Positions 6,530 through 14,596 of a stretch of 14,635 nucleotides of DNA are shown here, in pieces (within the stretch, counting starts at the first letter, position 1; each line of letters starts with the position of its first letter). The notes beneath the pieces were generated by a model, which saw nothing but the letters and a program-made list of their open reading frames with translations, was not told the origin of the DNA and made no database searches. The stretch lies in the NCBI GenBank assembly GCA_043736395.1, contig JAYTCQ010000047.1, positions 1 through 14,635 of the forward strand. The letters run 5' to 3'. This DNA is from JAFDVL01 sp043736395. Lineage in GTDB: Bacteria; Acidobacteriota; Blastocatellia; RBC074. A program made the position numbers and the translations under genes.

Positions 6530-6542
6530 TGTGTTCCCAGAG

Positions 6543-6571
6543 TTGACGCTCGCAGTCCTGCAACCTATCAT
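6543..6571 (+). promoter_or_regulatory. Sigma70-like promoter for the TPR gene
   Basis: TTGACG at 6543-6548 and TATCAT at 6566-6571 are separated by 17 bp. Each matches five of six consensus bases. The predicted transcript start would lie about 28 nt upstream of the TPR start codon. The promoter sits 13 bp downstream of the REP-like element and well past the terminator, so it begins a new transcription unit. Confidence 0.65.
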
Positions 6572-6606
6572 CCTCAAGCATTTATTTTACCAAGAGGAAT
6601 TTATTG

Positions 6607-6921
6607 ATGACCGCTTCACGAATCGAAGTTTTTAGAAAAATGTTGGAATCTGATCCAAACAACACCGCCGTCCGGTTTGGACTCGCGACAGAATTAATCA
6701 AAGCCGAACAATTCGCCGACGCCGCGACAGAATTGCAAACGTATTTATCGCAAGCCGACGATCAGGGGAACGCGTACGGCAAGCTCGCGCAGGCTCTCGA
6801 ACGGATTGGCAAAATTGACGAAGCCCGTGCCGCCTATCAGCAAGGCATCGCCGTCGCCAATCGTCACGGACATCCGGGAATGGCGCAGGAGTTTCAGATG
6901 GCGTTGGACGAAATGATTTAA
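6607..6921 (+). CDS. Small tetratricopeptide repeat protein
   Basis: A 104-residue protein made almost entirely of TPR-like helical hairpins. The first runs from about residue 20 to 53 (NTAVRFGLATELIKAEQFAD onwards). The second, from about 54 to 87, is clearer: GNAYGKLAQALERIGKIDEA followed by RAAYQQGIAV, with canonical Leu/Ala/Gly/Tyr/Ala positions. The N-terminal helix (IEVFRKMLESDPNN) and a C-terminal helix cap the fold. It has no signal peptide and is probably a cytoplasmic protein-binding scaffold; no partner can be named. ATG 6607 is preferred over the TTG just before it because GAGGA (6594-6598) lies 8 nt upstream of the ATG. Its own promoter and the following heptamer repeat array suggest it is transcribed separately from tamB. 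Confidence 0.78.
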   Translation: MTASRIEVFRKMLESDPNNTAVRFGLATELIKAEQFADAATELQTYLSQADDQGNAYGKLAQALERIGKIDEARAAYQQGIAVANRHGHPGMAQEFQMALDEMI

Positions 6922-6989
6922 GTCAGAAGGCGGAAGTCGTAACGATGAAAATTCCTGACTTCAGCACTCAGCGTTCTGACTTCTGACTT
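6922..6989. repeat. Inverted array of degenerate heptamers upstream of tamB
   Basis: The array begins directly after the TPR stop codon. The left units are GTCAGAA, GGCGGAA, GTCGTAA (6922-6942). The right units are TGACTTC, AGCACTC, AGCGTTC, TGACTTC, TGACTTC (6955-6989). All are in strict 7-nt phase, and the left units are inverted relative to the right (GTCAGAA pairs with TTCTGAC). The architecture matches the array at 1836-1920, but the base sequence is unrelated. The right array also supplies the bases of a possible -35 box for tamB. Confidence 0.72.
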
Positions 6990-7003
6990 CAAAGATGTAT
7001 AAT
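6976..7003 (+). promoter_or_regulatory. Candidate promoter for tamB
   Basis: A perfect TATAAT lies at 6998-7003. The best -35 candidate is CTGACT at 6976-6981 (four of six TTGACA bases), 16 bp upstream and inside the heptamer array. Transcription would start about 35 nt before the tamB ATG. The -10 is strong and the -35 weak, so this is plausible but not certain. Confidence 0.45.
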
Positions 7004-7044
7004 CAAATCTCATCGGTTTCCAGCCCCTTTACTCACCGCTATTG

Positions 7045-10000
7045 ATGTCACCGGAAATGGCTATGTGGAGATATTTTACTCGTAAGAATTTCATCATTGC
7101 GGCGCTAAGCCTCATCTTATTACTTTCGTTTTTATTCCTGGCGGGAGTCGTCTGGATAAAATCCGGTCGCTTCGATCAATGGGTAGCCGCACAGCTTACC
7201 TCTCAACTTGCAGAGTTTGGCATCCGCACGGAAATCGGTTCGCTTAACCCTTCGCTGCGCGGGCTGAACATTGAACTCAATGACGTCAAGCTTTACCCCG
7301 GCAAAGAAAAAGAGCCGTTTCTGACATTTGAAAAACTGAACGGTTCTGTCAAATTTCGCGACCTCTTCAAACTTGGCAAGCCCACCGAAGTCAGCTTACG
7401 AGACCTCAACATTGAAGGCTTAAAATTCTGGTATACGCTCGACGCGAACGGTGTTTCGAATCTCTCCAAACTGAACTTCGACAAACTAAAAAAAGACGAA
7501 AAAGAAATCATTGTTTTTGATTATGCTGCGGCTCAAGTTGAACTGCATCGCGCGGAGATTTATTACATTGATCAAGTCCGAAAATTCGATGGCACGGCGC
7601 GCAACCTTGAATTAAAAATCACGCCTGACCGCGACAAATTTTTCCGTCTGATTTCCAATGCAGAAAATTGTTCGTTCACAATTGATGACAAAGAAACCAA
7701 CGATGTCGGATTCAAACTGAACGCCTTAGCCAATGAACACGGGGCGCAAGTCGAATCACTGCAACTCGCTTCGCCGCTCTTCTTCGCCGATATGCAGGGC
7801 GAAATGAAGGATTGGCAAAAGCTGGATTACAATCTCAAAGCCAAAGCCGATGTCAAAGTCACCGAAATCACGCGCGTCTTTCTACCGAACTCACGTGTGA
7901 ACGGAACCGCCAAATTTGAAGGGACCGTCACCGGACAAGGCCTCGAATATCAAGCCAATGGAAAATTGCTCAGCAATTCGCTCGTCGCCCGTGACATCCG
8001 CGTCGAAGGCATCAATCTAAAATTTAAAGGTAGCGGCACAGGCACAGAATTTGAAGCAACCGAAGAAGTTCTTTTCCAAAAGCTGGACGCGGCAGGATTC
8101 AAAATTAATCGCGCCGTTGCGTCAGGAAAAATTGCCGGCAACGGCGAAGACTTCACGTGGCTGATGAATTTCAAAGCCGCAGATTTAGCCGGCCCAGACA
8201 TCAAAGCCTCCGGCATCAATTTTACCAATGCCAAAATAAATTTTCGGGGCGATGATCTCAGCAAATTCAAAGCGACAGGCAAAGCCCGCATCGAACATTT
8301 GATTACCGCAGATGTGAACGTTGGAAATGTGACCGGCGATGTAACCGCCACGCGCAACGAAATTATTGTTCCAAATTTCAACGGTTCCGTCTTCGGAGGT
8401 AATGCACAAGGCAGCGCGCGCATCCGGCTCGATAATAAAAGCTCTTCTGAAATTTCGGCAAATTTAACTTCGCTGAATTTAGATCAGGCTTCGGCGGTGA
8501 GCGCAGGCAAACGACTTCCCTTGCGCGGTACGGCGGACGGAAAAGTTAACGTGGCGTGGAATGGCTTCGATTTTAAATCCGCTGAAGGCACGGCAAATTT
8601 AAAATTCAAAGGAACGACAACAGGCAGTGATGACGGGCTGAATCCAATCGCCGGACTCCCCATCAACGGCGAACTCAACGCCGTAGCCTCTAATCGCCGC
8701 ATCAGAATTAACAATACAAAAATCAATACCGGGGCAACTGATTTAATCGTCAGCGGAGACATCGGCTGGGATCAAACCGGAGCTTTGGAAGTTGCCTTAA
8801 ATTCCAGCAACGCGGCAGAATTGCAGGCTCTCGCGGTGGACATCATCAAAAAAGTTGATCTCGAACTAGGCGACAAAATCGAAGCGGCAAAAGTTCAATT
8901 AACGAATCAACTCAGCTTCAACGGCAAAGTCACCGGATCGCTGCGCACTCCGGCAATCAATGGAAATTTCAGTCTCAGCGGTGTGAGTTACGACGACGAC
9001 CTGCTGGGATCAATTACCGGAAATCTGGCGTATTCAGGCAATCTTTTCAAAGTTGATAACGGACGATTATTGCAGGATGGCGGCGGCAGTGCTGAATTCG
9101 CAGTGAACTATCCGATGACTGTAACGAACGGTTTGACGATCAAAACTACGCTGCATGATTTGTCAGTCGAAAAGCTCAAAAATTCATTGATTCCGTTGCC
9201 CGTGAATATCGAAGGCAAAGCCAACGGCTACGCTGAAATTGCTGGTCTTCCTGATGCGATGAGCGGCAACGCCGAAGTCAAAATTTCCAATGCCGTATAC
9301 GGCACAAAAGCCTTTGACGAAGTCAGCAGCAAAATAAATTTCAGTGGAAAAAATGTTGAGCTGACAAATCTGAAATTACGCGCCGGAGACAGCGCACTCA
9401 CGGGCGATGCGACGATTAATACGGAAACGAAAGGCTATCGTGCGAAGCTTCACGGCGAAGGCATTGATCTTAACGAATGGGTCAATGCAGCAAAGGAAGA
9501 AAAAGAAGAAAGAATTCCGATCACTGGTCGCGTCAATGTTGATATTGATGCGGAAGCGGCAAAAACTTCAATACAAGCAACTCACTCTGATTTTGACGGA
9601 GGTTATTTCTTTGACCGTATCGAAGCCGTAGCCACGGGCAGCAACATCACATACAAAGAAGAAAAAATCGGCAAAGTTCGCCTCGTGATGAAAGGCAGCA
9701 ACAATGTTTCCGCGCTGGATTTAGAAGCCGAAGCTTTCGAACAAAATTACACTGGCAAAGGTAATATTGATTTCAATCAAAAAAATGCTCCGGTAAATTT
9801 GGCAGTAAATTTCAATGAAGTCGAACTGACAAAATTTCTGGATGTTGCCACTTCCGATGATTTGAATGCGAGCGGAAAAGCTTCGGGACAACTTCGCGTC
9901 GCGGGATTTTTATTCAGTGAAACTGATCCGATCCGCATTGAAACAGAATTCGATAAGCTTGGCTTCATTGTTGGCGATTACAACTTAGCCGCGCAAACTC

Positions 10001-11427
10001 CGTTCACACTTAAGGCCAATGCCAATCAAATTGATCTTGGCACGATCAAACTTTCGGGGGCGAATACAAGCGTTGTCGTCAGCGGCGCCATCGCGATGAG
10101 CGAAAATGGTAAGAGCAATTTATCTATCAACGGCGATGTCAATTTGAAGCTGCTGCAAACTTTTGTCAAAGATGTCTTCGCCGATGGCATAGTCAAAATA
10201 CAAGGCGTCGCCGCCGGAAATTTCAAGCAACCACGCTTCAGTGGAACCGCGACTTTGGTGGATGGTTCGCTGCGCGTTCCGGGCTTTCCGCTCGGCTTGG
10301 CACGCGCTAAAGGGAGGTTGTTATTCACGGCAGATCAGGCGCAGCTGGCATCTTTTGAAGGCGACACCGGAGGCGGAAAAATTCGCGCTACGGGCGGCGT
10401 CGCCTTCGTCGGATTTAAGCCGAATCGTTGGCGTTTTCAGATCAAACCGGAAGGCGTTCGTTATGATTATCCACGCGACACGCGCACGACTTTTGATGGT
10501 GATTTGGAATTGCAGGGAACGCGAGAATTTCAATTGCTCAGCGGTCTCGTCAATGTGCGCCGCACCGAATATTTAGCCGATGTAGATTTGTTTGAATTCA
10601 TCGAACGCATGACCGGACAATTTGCCAACACCACGATCAGCGCGGTCTCGACAGATGAAAGCATTTTCCCGCCTACGCAAATGGACATCCGCGTCGCAGC
10701 GAATGAAACGTTGACGCTTCGCAATAAATTACTGGATGCCACAGGCAGCACTGTTCTACGCATTAAAGGGCCACTTGATGATCCTTCGGTCGGCGGACGC
10801 ATCACGGTAACACGCGGTGTGATTGATAATGTTTTCAACCAACGCTTTCGCATTAATAACAGCGGCACAATTGAATTTTCCGGCGTAGACAAACGAGGCG
10901 GACAGATCAATCTCGAAGCTGAAGCCGACATCAAAAATTATCGCGTTATCGCTAACGTCACCGGAGCTTTGGCGCAGCCACGCGTCAAATTCCGCTCCGA
11001 ACCGTCCTTGCCCGAAGCTGATGTGATCAATTTAATAACGACGGGAACGCTCCGCGATGAATTCGCTACGAACGGTTCTTCCAGCTCGCAGGCGCTGGCG
11101 AAAACTTCGCTGAATACGGCGGCATCATTAATTGCGCAACGCGCTTCGCGTTCGGTTGAATCCAACGTCACCAGCCGATTATTTGGCTTGAATCGTTTTT
11201 CGGTTGATCCATTGTTGACGGGACGCGGAACTGATCCGACGGCGCGCGTGACCATTGGGCGACGCATCACCAAAGATTTGTCTATCACATATTCGGCGAG
11301 CCTGACCTCCAGCCAGGAACAAATTATTCTGATTGAATATCAGGTCAGCGATAAATTAACGTTAGTCGCCAACCGTTCACTGGATGGCAGCATCGGTTTT
11401 GATGTGAGATTACGAAAGAGATTTTAG
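7045..11427 (+). CDS. tamB: TamB-like translocation/assembly module (AsmA-like, DUF490)
   Basis: A very large protein of 1460 residues. Alternative starts exist at TTG 7042, ATG 7057 and ATG 7063; none has a strong Shine-Dalgarno, and all leave the anchor intact. The N-terminus is MSPEMAMWRYFTRKNF, followed by a hydrophobic anchor (FIIAALSLILLLSFLFLAGV, about 16-38) and then a TamB-like domain start (FDQWVAAQLTSQLAEFGIRT). The body is a long chain of beta-rich repeats such as GNFSLSGVSYDDD and GTATLVDGSLRVPGFPLG, as in the lipid-groove AsmA-like fold. The last 350 or so residues form the DUF490/TamB C-terminal domain, including EADVINLITTGTLRDEF and DLSITYSASLTSSQEQIILI, ending in KRF. Family members span the periplasm and are linked to phospholipid transport and outer-membrane protein assembly. 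bamA follows directly, which supports a shared outer-membrane role. Confidence 0.88.
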   Translation: MSPEMAMWRYFTRKNFIIAALSLILLLSFLFLAGVVWIKSGRFDQWVAAQLTSQLAEFGIRTEIGSLNPSLRGLNIELNDVKLYPGKEKEPFLTFEKLNGSVKFRDLFKLGKPTEVSLRDLNIEGLKFWYTLDANGVSNLSKLNFDKLKKDEKEIIVFDYAAAQVELHRAEIYYIDQVRKFDGTARNLELKITPDRDKFFRLISNAENCSFTIDDKETNDVGFKLNALANEHGAQVESLQLASPLFFADMQGEMKDWQKLDYNLKAKADVKVTEITRVFLPNSRVNGTAKFEGTVTGQGLEYQANGKLLSNSLVARDIRVEGINLKFKGSGTGTEFEATEEVLFQKLDAAGFKINRAVASGKIAGNGEDFTWLMNFKAADLAGPDIKASGINFTNAKINFRGDDLSKFKATGKARIEHLITADVNVGNVTGDVTATRNEIIVPNFNGSVFGGNAQGSARIRLDNKSSSEISANLTSLNLDQASAVSAGKRLPLRGTADGKVNVAWNGFDFKSAEGTANLKFKGTTTGSDDGLNPIAGLPINGELNAVASNRRIRINNTKINTGATDLIVSGDIGWDQTGALEVALNSSNAAELQALAVDIIKKVDLELGDKIEAAKVQLTNQLSFNGKVTGSLRTPAINGNFSLSGVSYDDDLLGSITGNLAYSGNLFKVDNGRLLQDGGGSAEFAVNYPMTVTNGLTIKTTLHDLSVEKLKNSLIPLPVNIEGKANGYAEIAGLPDAMSGNAEVKISNAVYGTKAFDEVSSKINFSGKNVELTNLKLRAGDSALTGDATINTETKGYRAKLHGEGIDLNEWVNAAKEEKEERIPITGRVNVDIDAEAAKTSIQATHSDFDGGYFFDRIEAVATGSNITYKEEKIGKVRLVMKGSNNVSALDLEAEAFEQNYTGKGNIDFNQKNAPVNLAVNFNEVELTKFLDVATSDDLNASGKASGQLRVAGFLFSETDPIRIETEFDKLGFIVGDYNLAAQTPFTLKANANQIDLGTIKLSGANTSVVVSGAIAMSENGKSNLSINGDVNLKLLQTFVKDVFADGIVKIQGVAAGNFKQPRFSGTATLVDGSLRVPGFPLGLARAKGRLLFTADQAQLASFEGDTGGGKIRATGGVAFVGFKPNRWRFQIKPEGVRYDYPRDTRTTFDGDLELQGTREFQLLSGLVNVRRTEYLADVDLFEFIERMTGQFANTTISAVSTDESIFPPTQMDIRVAANETLTLRNKLLDATGSTVLRIKGPLDDPSVGGRITVTRGVIDNVFNQRFRINNSGTIEFSGVDKRGGQINLEAEADIKNYRVIANVTGALAQPRVKFRSEPSLPEADVINLITTGTLRDEFATNGSSSSQALAKTSLNTAASLIAQRASRSVESNVTSRLFGLNRFSVDPLLTGRGTDPTARVTIGRRITKDLSITYSASLTSSQEQIILIEYQVSDKLTLVANRSLDGSIGFDVRLRKRF

Positions 11428-11434
11428 GAAAATG

Positions 11435-11586
11435 AACTACGGAGGGCATGGAGAAAAATCAGACAGGGTATCTTCAGGTGACAGGTGTCCGGTGTCCGGT
11501 GTCCGGTGTCCGGTGCCGGAACTAACATCTAGCATCCAACATCCAACATCTAAAATAAACTCCGTGCGCTCCGTGTTCTCCGTGGT
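11435..11586. repeat. Composite short-period repeat cassette between tamB and bamA
   Basis: Four blocks are visible. (1) Period 9, YAYGGAGNN: TACGGAGGG, CATGGAGAA (11438-11455). (2) Period 7, GGTGNCN: GGTGACA, four GGTGTCC units, GGTGCCG (11477-11518). (3) Period 7, YARCATC: TAACATC, TAGCATC, CAACATC, CAACATC (11523-11550). (4) Period 9, CTCCGTGNN: CTCCGTGCG, CTCCGTGTT, CTCCGTGGT (11560-11586). Block 4 is the inverse of block 1, so the cassette is bounded by inverted 9-mer arrays. Such arrays are familiar in intergenic regions of environmental bacteria. Here the whole cassette happens to be an open frame with bamA. It is probably non-coding up to about 11563. Confidence 0.78.
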
Positions 11587-14500
11587 TCTATTCACTCTTC
11601 TTTTCTTCCTCTGCTTCCTGCTCCCTGCTTTTTCCCAGTCCCTCGAAAACATCGTCGGCAAACCGATTGCTGAAGTAAAACTTGTTTATGAAGGAGCCGC
11701 CGCCGCGCTTCCGACAAATGATCTGCGTGGATTTTTGCGCGTCCGCGAAGGTTCAAATTATTCTGTCGTGGAAGCGCGTCGTTCATTGTTGGCATTATTC
11801 GATTCCGGTCGTGTGGCCAACGTTCGTATCGAAGCAAAATTAAATCCCGAGGGCAATGTGATCGTCACGTTTCTGGTGACTCCACAACAGCGCATTGGCG
11901 AAATTAATTTCACCGGCTTAGTCACCGAAATCTCGCTTGAAGAGATGCGCGCCAAACTTCCTGATCTGGATCGTGGTCTGAAATTCTCTGAAGTGAACCT
12001 TAGTCGTGGGGCTGATTTTATTGTCGAACTGTTGCGTGATCGCGGATATTACCAGGCCGCCGTCGAACCCAAAATTACGCTCGATAAAAATGGAACGGTG
12101 GTAGATATTGACTACAACATCACTGCTGGAACTGCCGCAAAAATTACTGCTATCAATTTTACAGGCACAAATAAATTGCCTGAAGCCACCTTGCGTTTAG
12201 CGCTGAAAAGCAAAATCGGAGCGAATTTCGTTCGCGCTACATTGAATGCCGACCTGCAACAATTATTGCAAATGCATTTGTCGAAAAATTATTTTGCGGC
12301 TTCGGTTGGCCCGGCTGATATTAATTACGACACCAATAAAAATTCTGTTGTTTTGAATCTTCCCATTATTTCCGGCCCCATTTGCGAAGTTAAATCTGAA
12401 GGCATTGAGATTTCAGAAAAACAGTTTCGCAAGCTGCTCCCGCTGATGCGCGAAGGTGGAATTGATGACGCTTCGCTGGACGACAGCGCCCGCCGTATTC
12501 GTGATCATTTGCAGGAAGAAGGATATTTCTTTGCCGAAGTTGAGCCGCCTCCGATGCCTGATTTAACAGCAGACCGCGCTGTCATCAGCTTCGCAGTAAC
12601 TCCAAATCAACGATACCGCGTGACCGAAATCAGAATCGAAGGCACAGTGCATTTGAACTACCTGGAAATCGCCTCCAGCCTGCAAACACAGACCGCCGCT
12701 TTTTTCTCGATCCCGCTTTTTTCACCAAGTTATATTCGCGGCATCACCAGCGAACAATCTCTAAAAAGAGATTCTGATGTGATCCTGACCCAGCTCCGCG
12801 ATCAGGGCTATCGCCGTGCGCGGATGCGTGCCGTCAATCGCGCCGTCAGCGAAGATAACGACCAGCTCAAAATTATTTTCAAAGTTGATGAAGGCCCGCT
12901 CTCGCATGTCGGCGATGTCGCCTTCAAAGGTAATGCGCTTTTCACGACGGATTTCCTGCGCGAAAAAATCGCCCTCAAACCCGGAGATAATTATTCGATC
13001 AGCCGCATCAAAATCGAAGCCAATAAAGTGCTGCAACATTATTACGATGAGGGCTATGCTTCGGCGTCCGTGCTGGCGCGTTCGGCTGAAATGAATGACA
13101 ACAAAGTCCGCGTCATTTACGAAATTTCCGAAGGCCCGAAAGTGTATATTCGCAACGTTCAAATCACGCAGGAAGGCGCCCGCAAACGCACAATTGGCGG
13201 ACGTATCGGTAACTATTTGCACTTTAAGGAAGGCGACCTGCTTAAGAACGATGACCTCCTGCGTAGCGAGCAGGAACTCTATGGAGCAGGCGCTTTCCGC
13301 AGCGTCCAGATTCGCACTGAACAACTGGGCGAAGAAGGCGCAACCGGCGAAGTCCAACGCAATGTTTATGTAGACGTGCTGGAAGGTAAATCGCGTTCAT
13401 TTGTGTATGGTGGCGGTTATCAATCCGATGAAGGCCCGCGCGGAATTTTTGAAATTTCCGATCCGAATTTATTTGGCAGATTAACGACCGGAAGCATCCG
13501 GCTGCGCGCCAGTCCACGAAATTTATTAGGGCAACTTTCGTATACCGATCCGCGCCCATTTAATTTCTCGACGCCGCTGCTGGCTTCGTTATTGGTGCAG
13601 GAACAAAAACGTGTCGCGTTTGATTCGACGCGCTGGACGGCTCTGCTGCAAGTCGAAAAGCAGATCAATCCGAAATCTATTTTGCTGTTCCGTTACAACT
13701 TCGATGATGTCACCGTCCGCGAATCTTCCTTGCAACCACGCAACGAAAAAGAGCGATTGCTCGCCGAACAGCAACGCCTCAACATTGATCGTCGTGATCG
13801 CCCGATTCGCCTGTCGCGGCTTTCGACTTCTTATGCCTTTGATGGTCGCGACAATCCTTTTGATTCGACGACAGGCAGGTATCACACGGCAGACGTGACG
13901 CTCGCGATGCGCGCCTTCGGAGGCAACGGACAATTCGCCCGTGTTTTCACTGAAAATCAATTTTATTATCGCGTCCCGAAACTGAAGACCCCCACAATTT
14001 TTGCCGCTGATTTTCGCTTCGGAGTTTCTGCCAATCTGGGGCAACCGATAGATAAAATTCTGCCTTCGACTTCGGTTCGTGTCCCGATTGATTTGAAGCT
14101 GATTCCGTTGACGGAAAGATTTTTCTCTGGCGGTTCATCAACCTTGCGCGGCTACAATTTCGAGCTGGCAGGCCCGCGGCAGTGTACTGTTGCGGCAGTC
14201 GTAGACGGTACGCCAACCCCTGAAAAATTAATTGGTTTGGATTGCAGCCTCGTCCCTGCGAACGTAATTTCAAAGACTACGGATCAGGTGATCGGTGGAA
14301 ATGCTCTGATGATTTTCAATGCGGAAATCCGGCAACCCCTGTATCGGCAAATCAGCCTGGTAGGATTTTATGACGGCGGCAACATCTTCCGAACTTTCGG
14401 AGAAATGAAGCCTGGAAATTTTTCGCACAGCGTAGGTGTCGGGCTTCGCATCAAAACACCGCTCGGCCCGTTACGGTTTGATATGGGATATTTAGCGAGC

Positions 14501-14596
14501 GATCCCTTCGCCGGAACCACGCTGACTCCACAGCAAAATCCATCATATCGTGCGCCACGTGTGAGATTTCATTTGAGCTTTGGACAGGCGTTCTAA
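11564..14596 (+). CDS. bamA: Outer membrane protein assembly factor BamA (Omp85), seven POTRA domains
   Basis: BamA inserts beta-barrel proteins into the outer membrane. The frame opens at ATG 11432, but its first 44 codons are translated repeat cassette. GTG 11564 (or 11573/11582) gives a normal signal peptide ending LCFLLPAFS|Q at residue 24. Residues below count from GTG 11564. Seven POTRA-like beta-alpha-alpha-beta-beta units follow: about 34-108, 110-189, 192-273, 273-348, 351-445, 447-525 and 527-607. The Omp85 barrel (about 611-1010) begins at SFVYGGGYQSDEGPRGIFEI, contains the loop-6 signature LRGY (861-864, the VRGF equivalent), and ends with a beta-signal-like RFHLSFGQAF with terminal Phe. 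Cys874 and Cys894 lie in loop 6 and may form a disulphide. The E. coli protein has five POTRAs. Adjacency to tamB suggests a joint outer-membrane module. The start codon is the least certain part. Confidence 0.92.
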   Translation: MRSVFSVVLFTLLFFLCFLLPAFSQSLENIVGKPIAEVKLVYEGAAAALPTNDLRGFLRVREGSNYSVVEARRSLLALFDSGRVANVRIEAKLNPEGNVIVTFLVTPQQRIGEINFTGLVTEISLEEMRAKLPDLDRGLKFSEVNLSRGADFIVELLRDRGYYQAAVEPKITLDKNGTVVDIDYNITAGTAAKITAINFTGTNKLPEATLRLALKSKIGANFVRATLNADLQQLLQMHLSKNYFAASVGPADINYDTNKNSVVLNLPIISGPICEVKSEGIEISEKQFRKLLPLMREGGIDDASLDDSARRIRDHLQEEGYFFAEVEPPPMPDLTADRAVISFAVTPNQRYRVTEIRIEGTVHLNYLEIASSLQTQTAAFFSIPLFSPSYIRGITSEQSLKRDSDVILTQLRDQGYRRARMRAVNRAVSEDNDQLKIIFKVDEGPLSHVGDVAFKGNALFTTDFLREKIALKPGDNYSISRIKIEANKVLQHYYDEGYASASVLARSAEMNDNKVRVIYEISEGPKVYIRNVQITQEGARKRTIGGRIGNYLHFKEGDLLKNDDLLRSEQELYGAGAFRSVQIRTEQLGEEGATGEVQRNVYVDVLEGKSRSFVYGGGYQSDEGPRGIFEISDPNLFGRLTTGSIRLRASPRNLLGQLSYTDPRPFNFSTPLLASLLVQEQKRVAFDSTRWTALLQVEKQINPKSILLFRYNFDDVTVRESSLQPRNEKERLLAEQQRLNIDRRDRPIRLSRLSTSYAFDGRDNPFDSTTGRYHTADVTLAMRAFGGNGQFARVFTENQFYYRVPKLKTPTIFAADFRFGVSANLGQPIDKILPSTSVRVPIDLKLIPLTERFFSGGSSTLRGYNFELAGPRQCTVAAVVDGTPTPEKLIGLDCSLVPANVISKTTDQVIGGNALMIFNAEIRQPLYRQISLVGFYDGGNIFRTFGEMKPGNFSHSVGVGLRIKTPLGPLRFDMGYLASDPFAGTTLTPQQNPSYRAPRVRFHLSFGQAF

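Noticed and set aside
6347..6635. Open frames on both strands across the REP-like region (76 aa on -, 73 aa on +)
   Set aside because: The peptides (GTPASC..., RLQDAGVP) are translations of the inverted repeat, appear on both strands, and overlap a promoter. They have no domain character.
11448..11525. 25-residue mini-ORF with a strong GGAGG seven bases or fewer before its ATG, possible leader peptide
   Set aside because: The GGAGG is part of a period-9 repeat unit (TACGGAGGG) and most of the peptide is encoded by the GGTGTCC heptamers, so both signals are explained by the repeats.
11477..11550. Possible CRISPR array
   Set aside because: The units are contiguous 7-mers with no spacers, and no cas gene is present.
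11432..11563. ATG 11432 as the true bamA start
   Set aside because: It would place 44 repeat-encoded residues before the signal peptide, and its possible Shine-Dalgarno is only about 2 nt from the ATG. It remains possible, but GTG 11564 gives a normal export signal.
12761..13357. 198-aa frame on the - strand inside bamA
   Set aside because: It is antisense to well-conserved POTRA coding, and its composition follows the complementary codons. No start signal or family pattern is seen.
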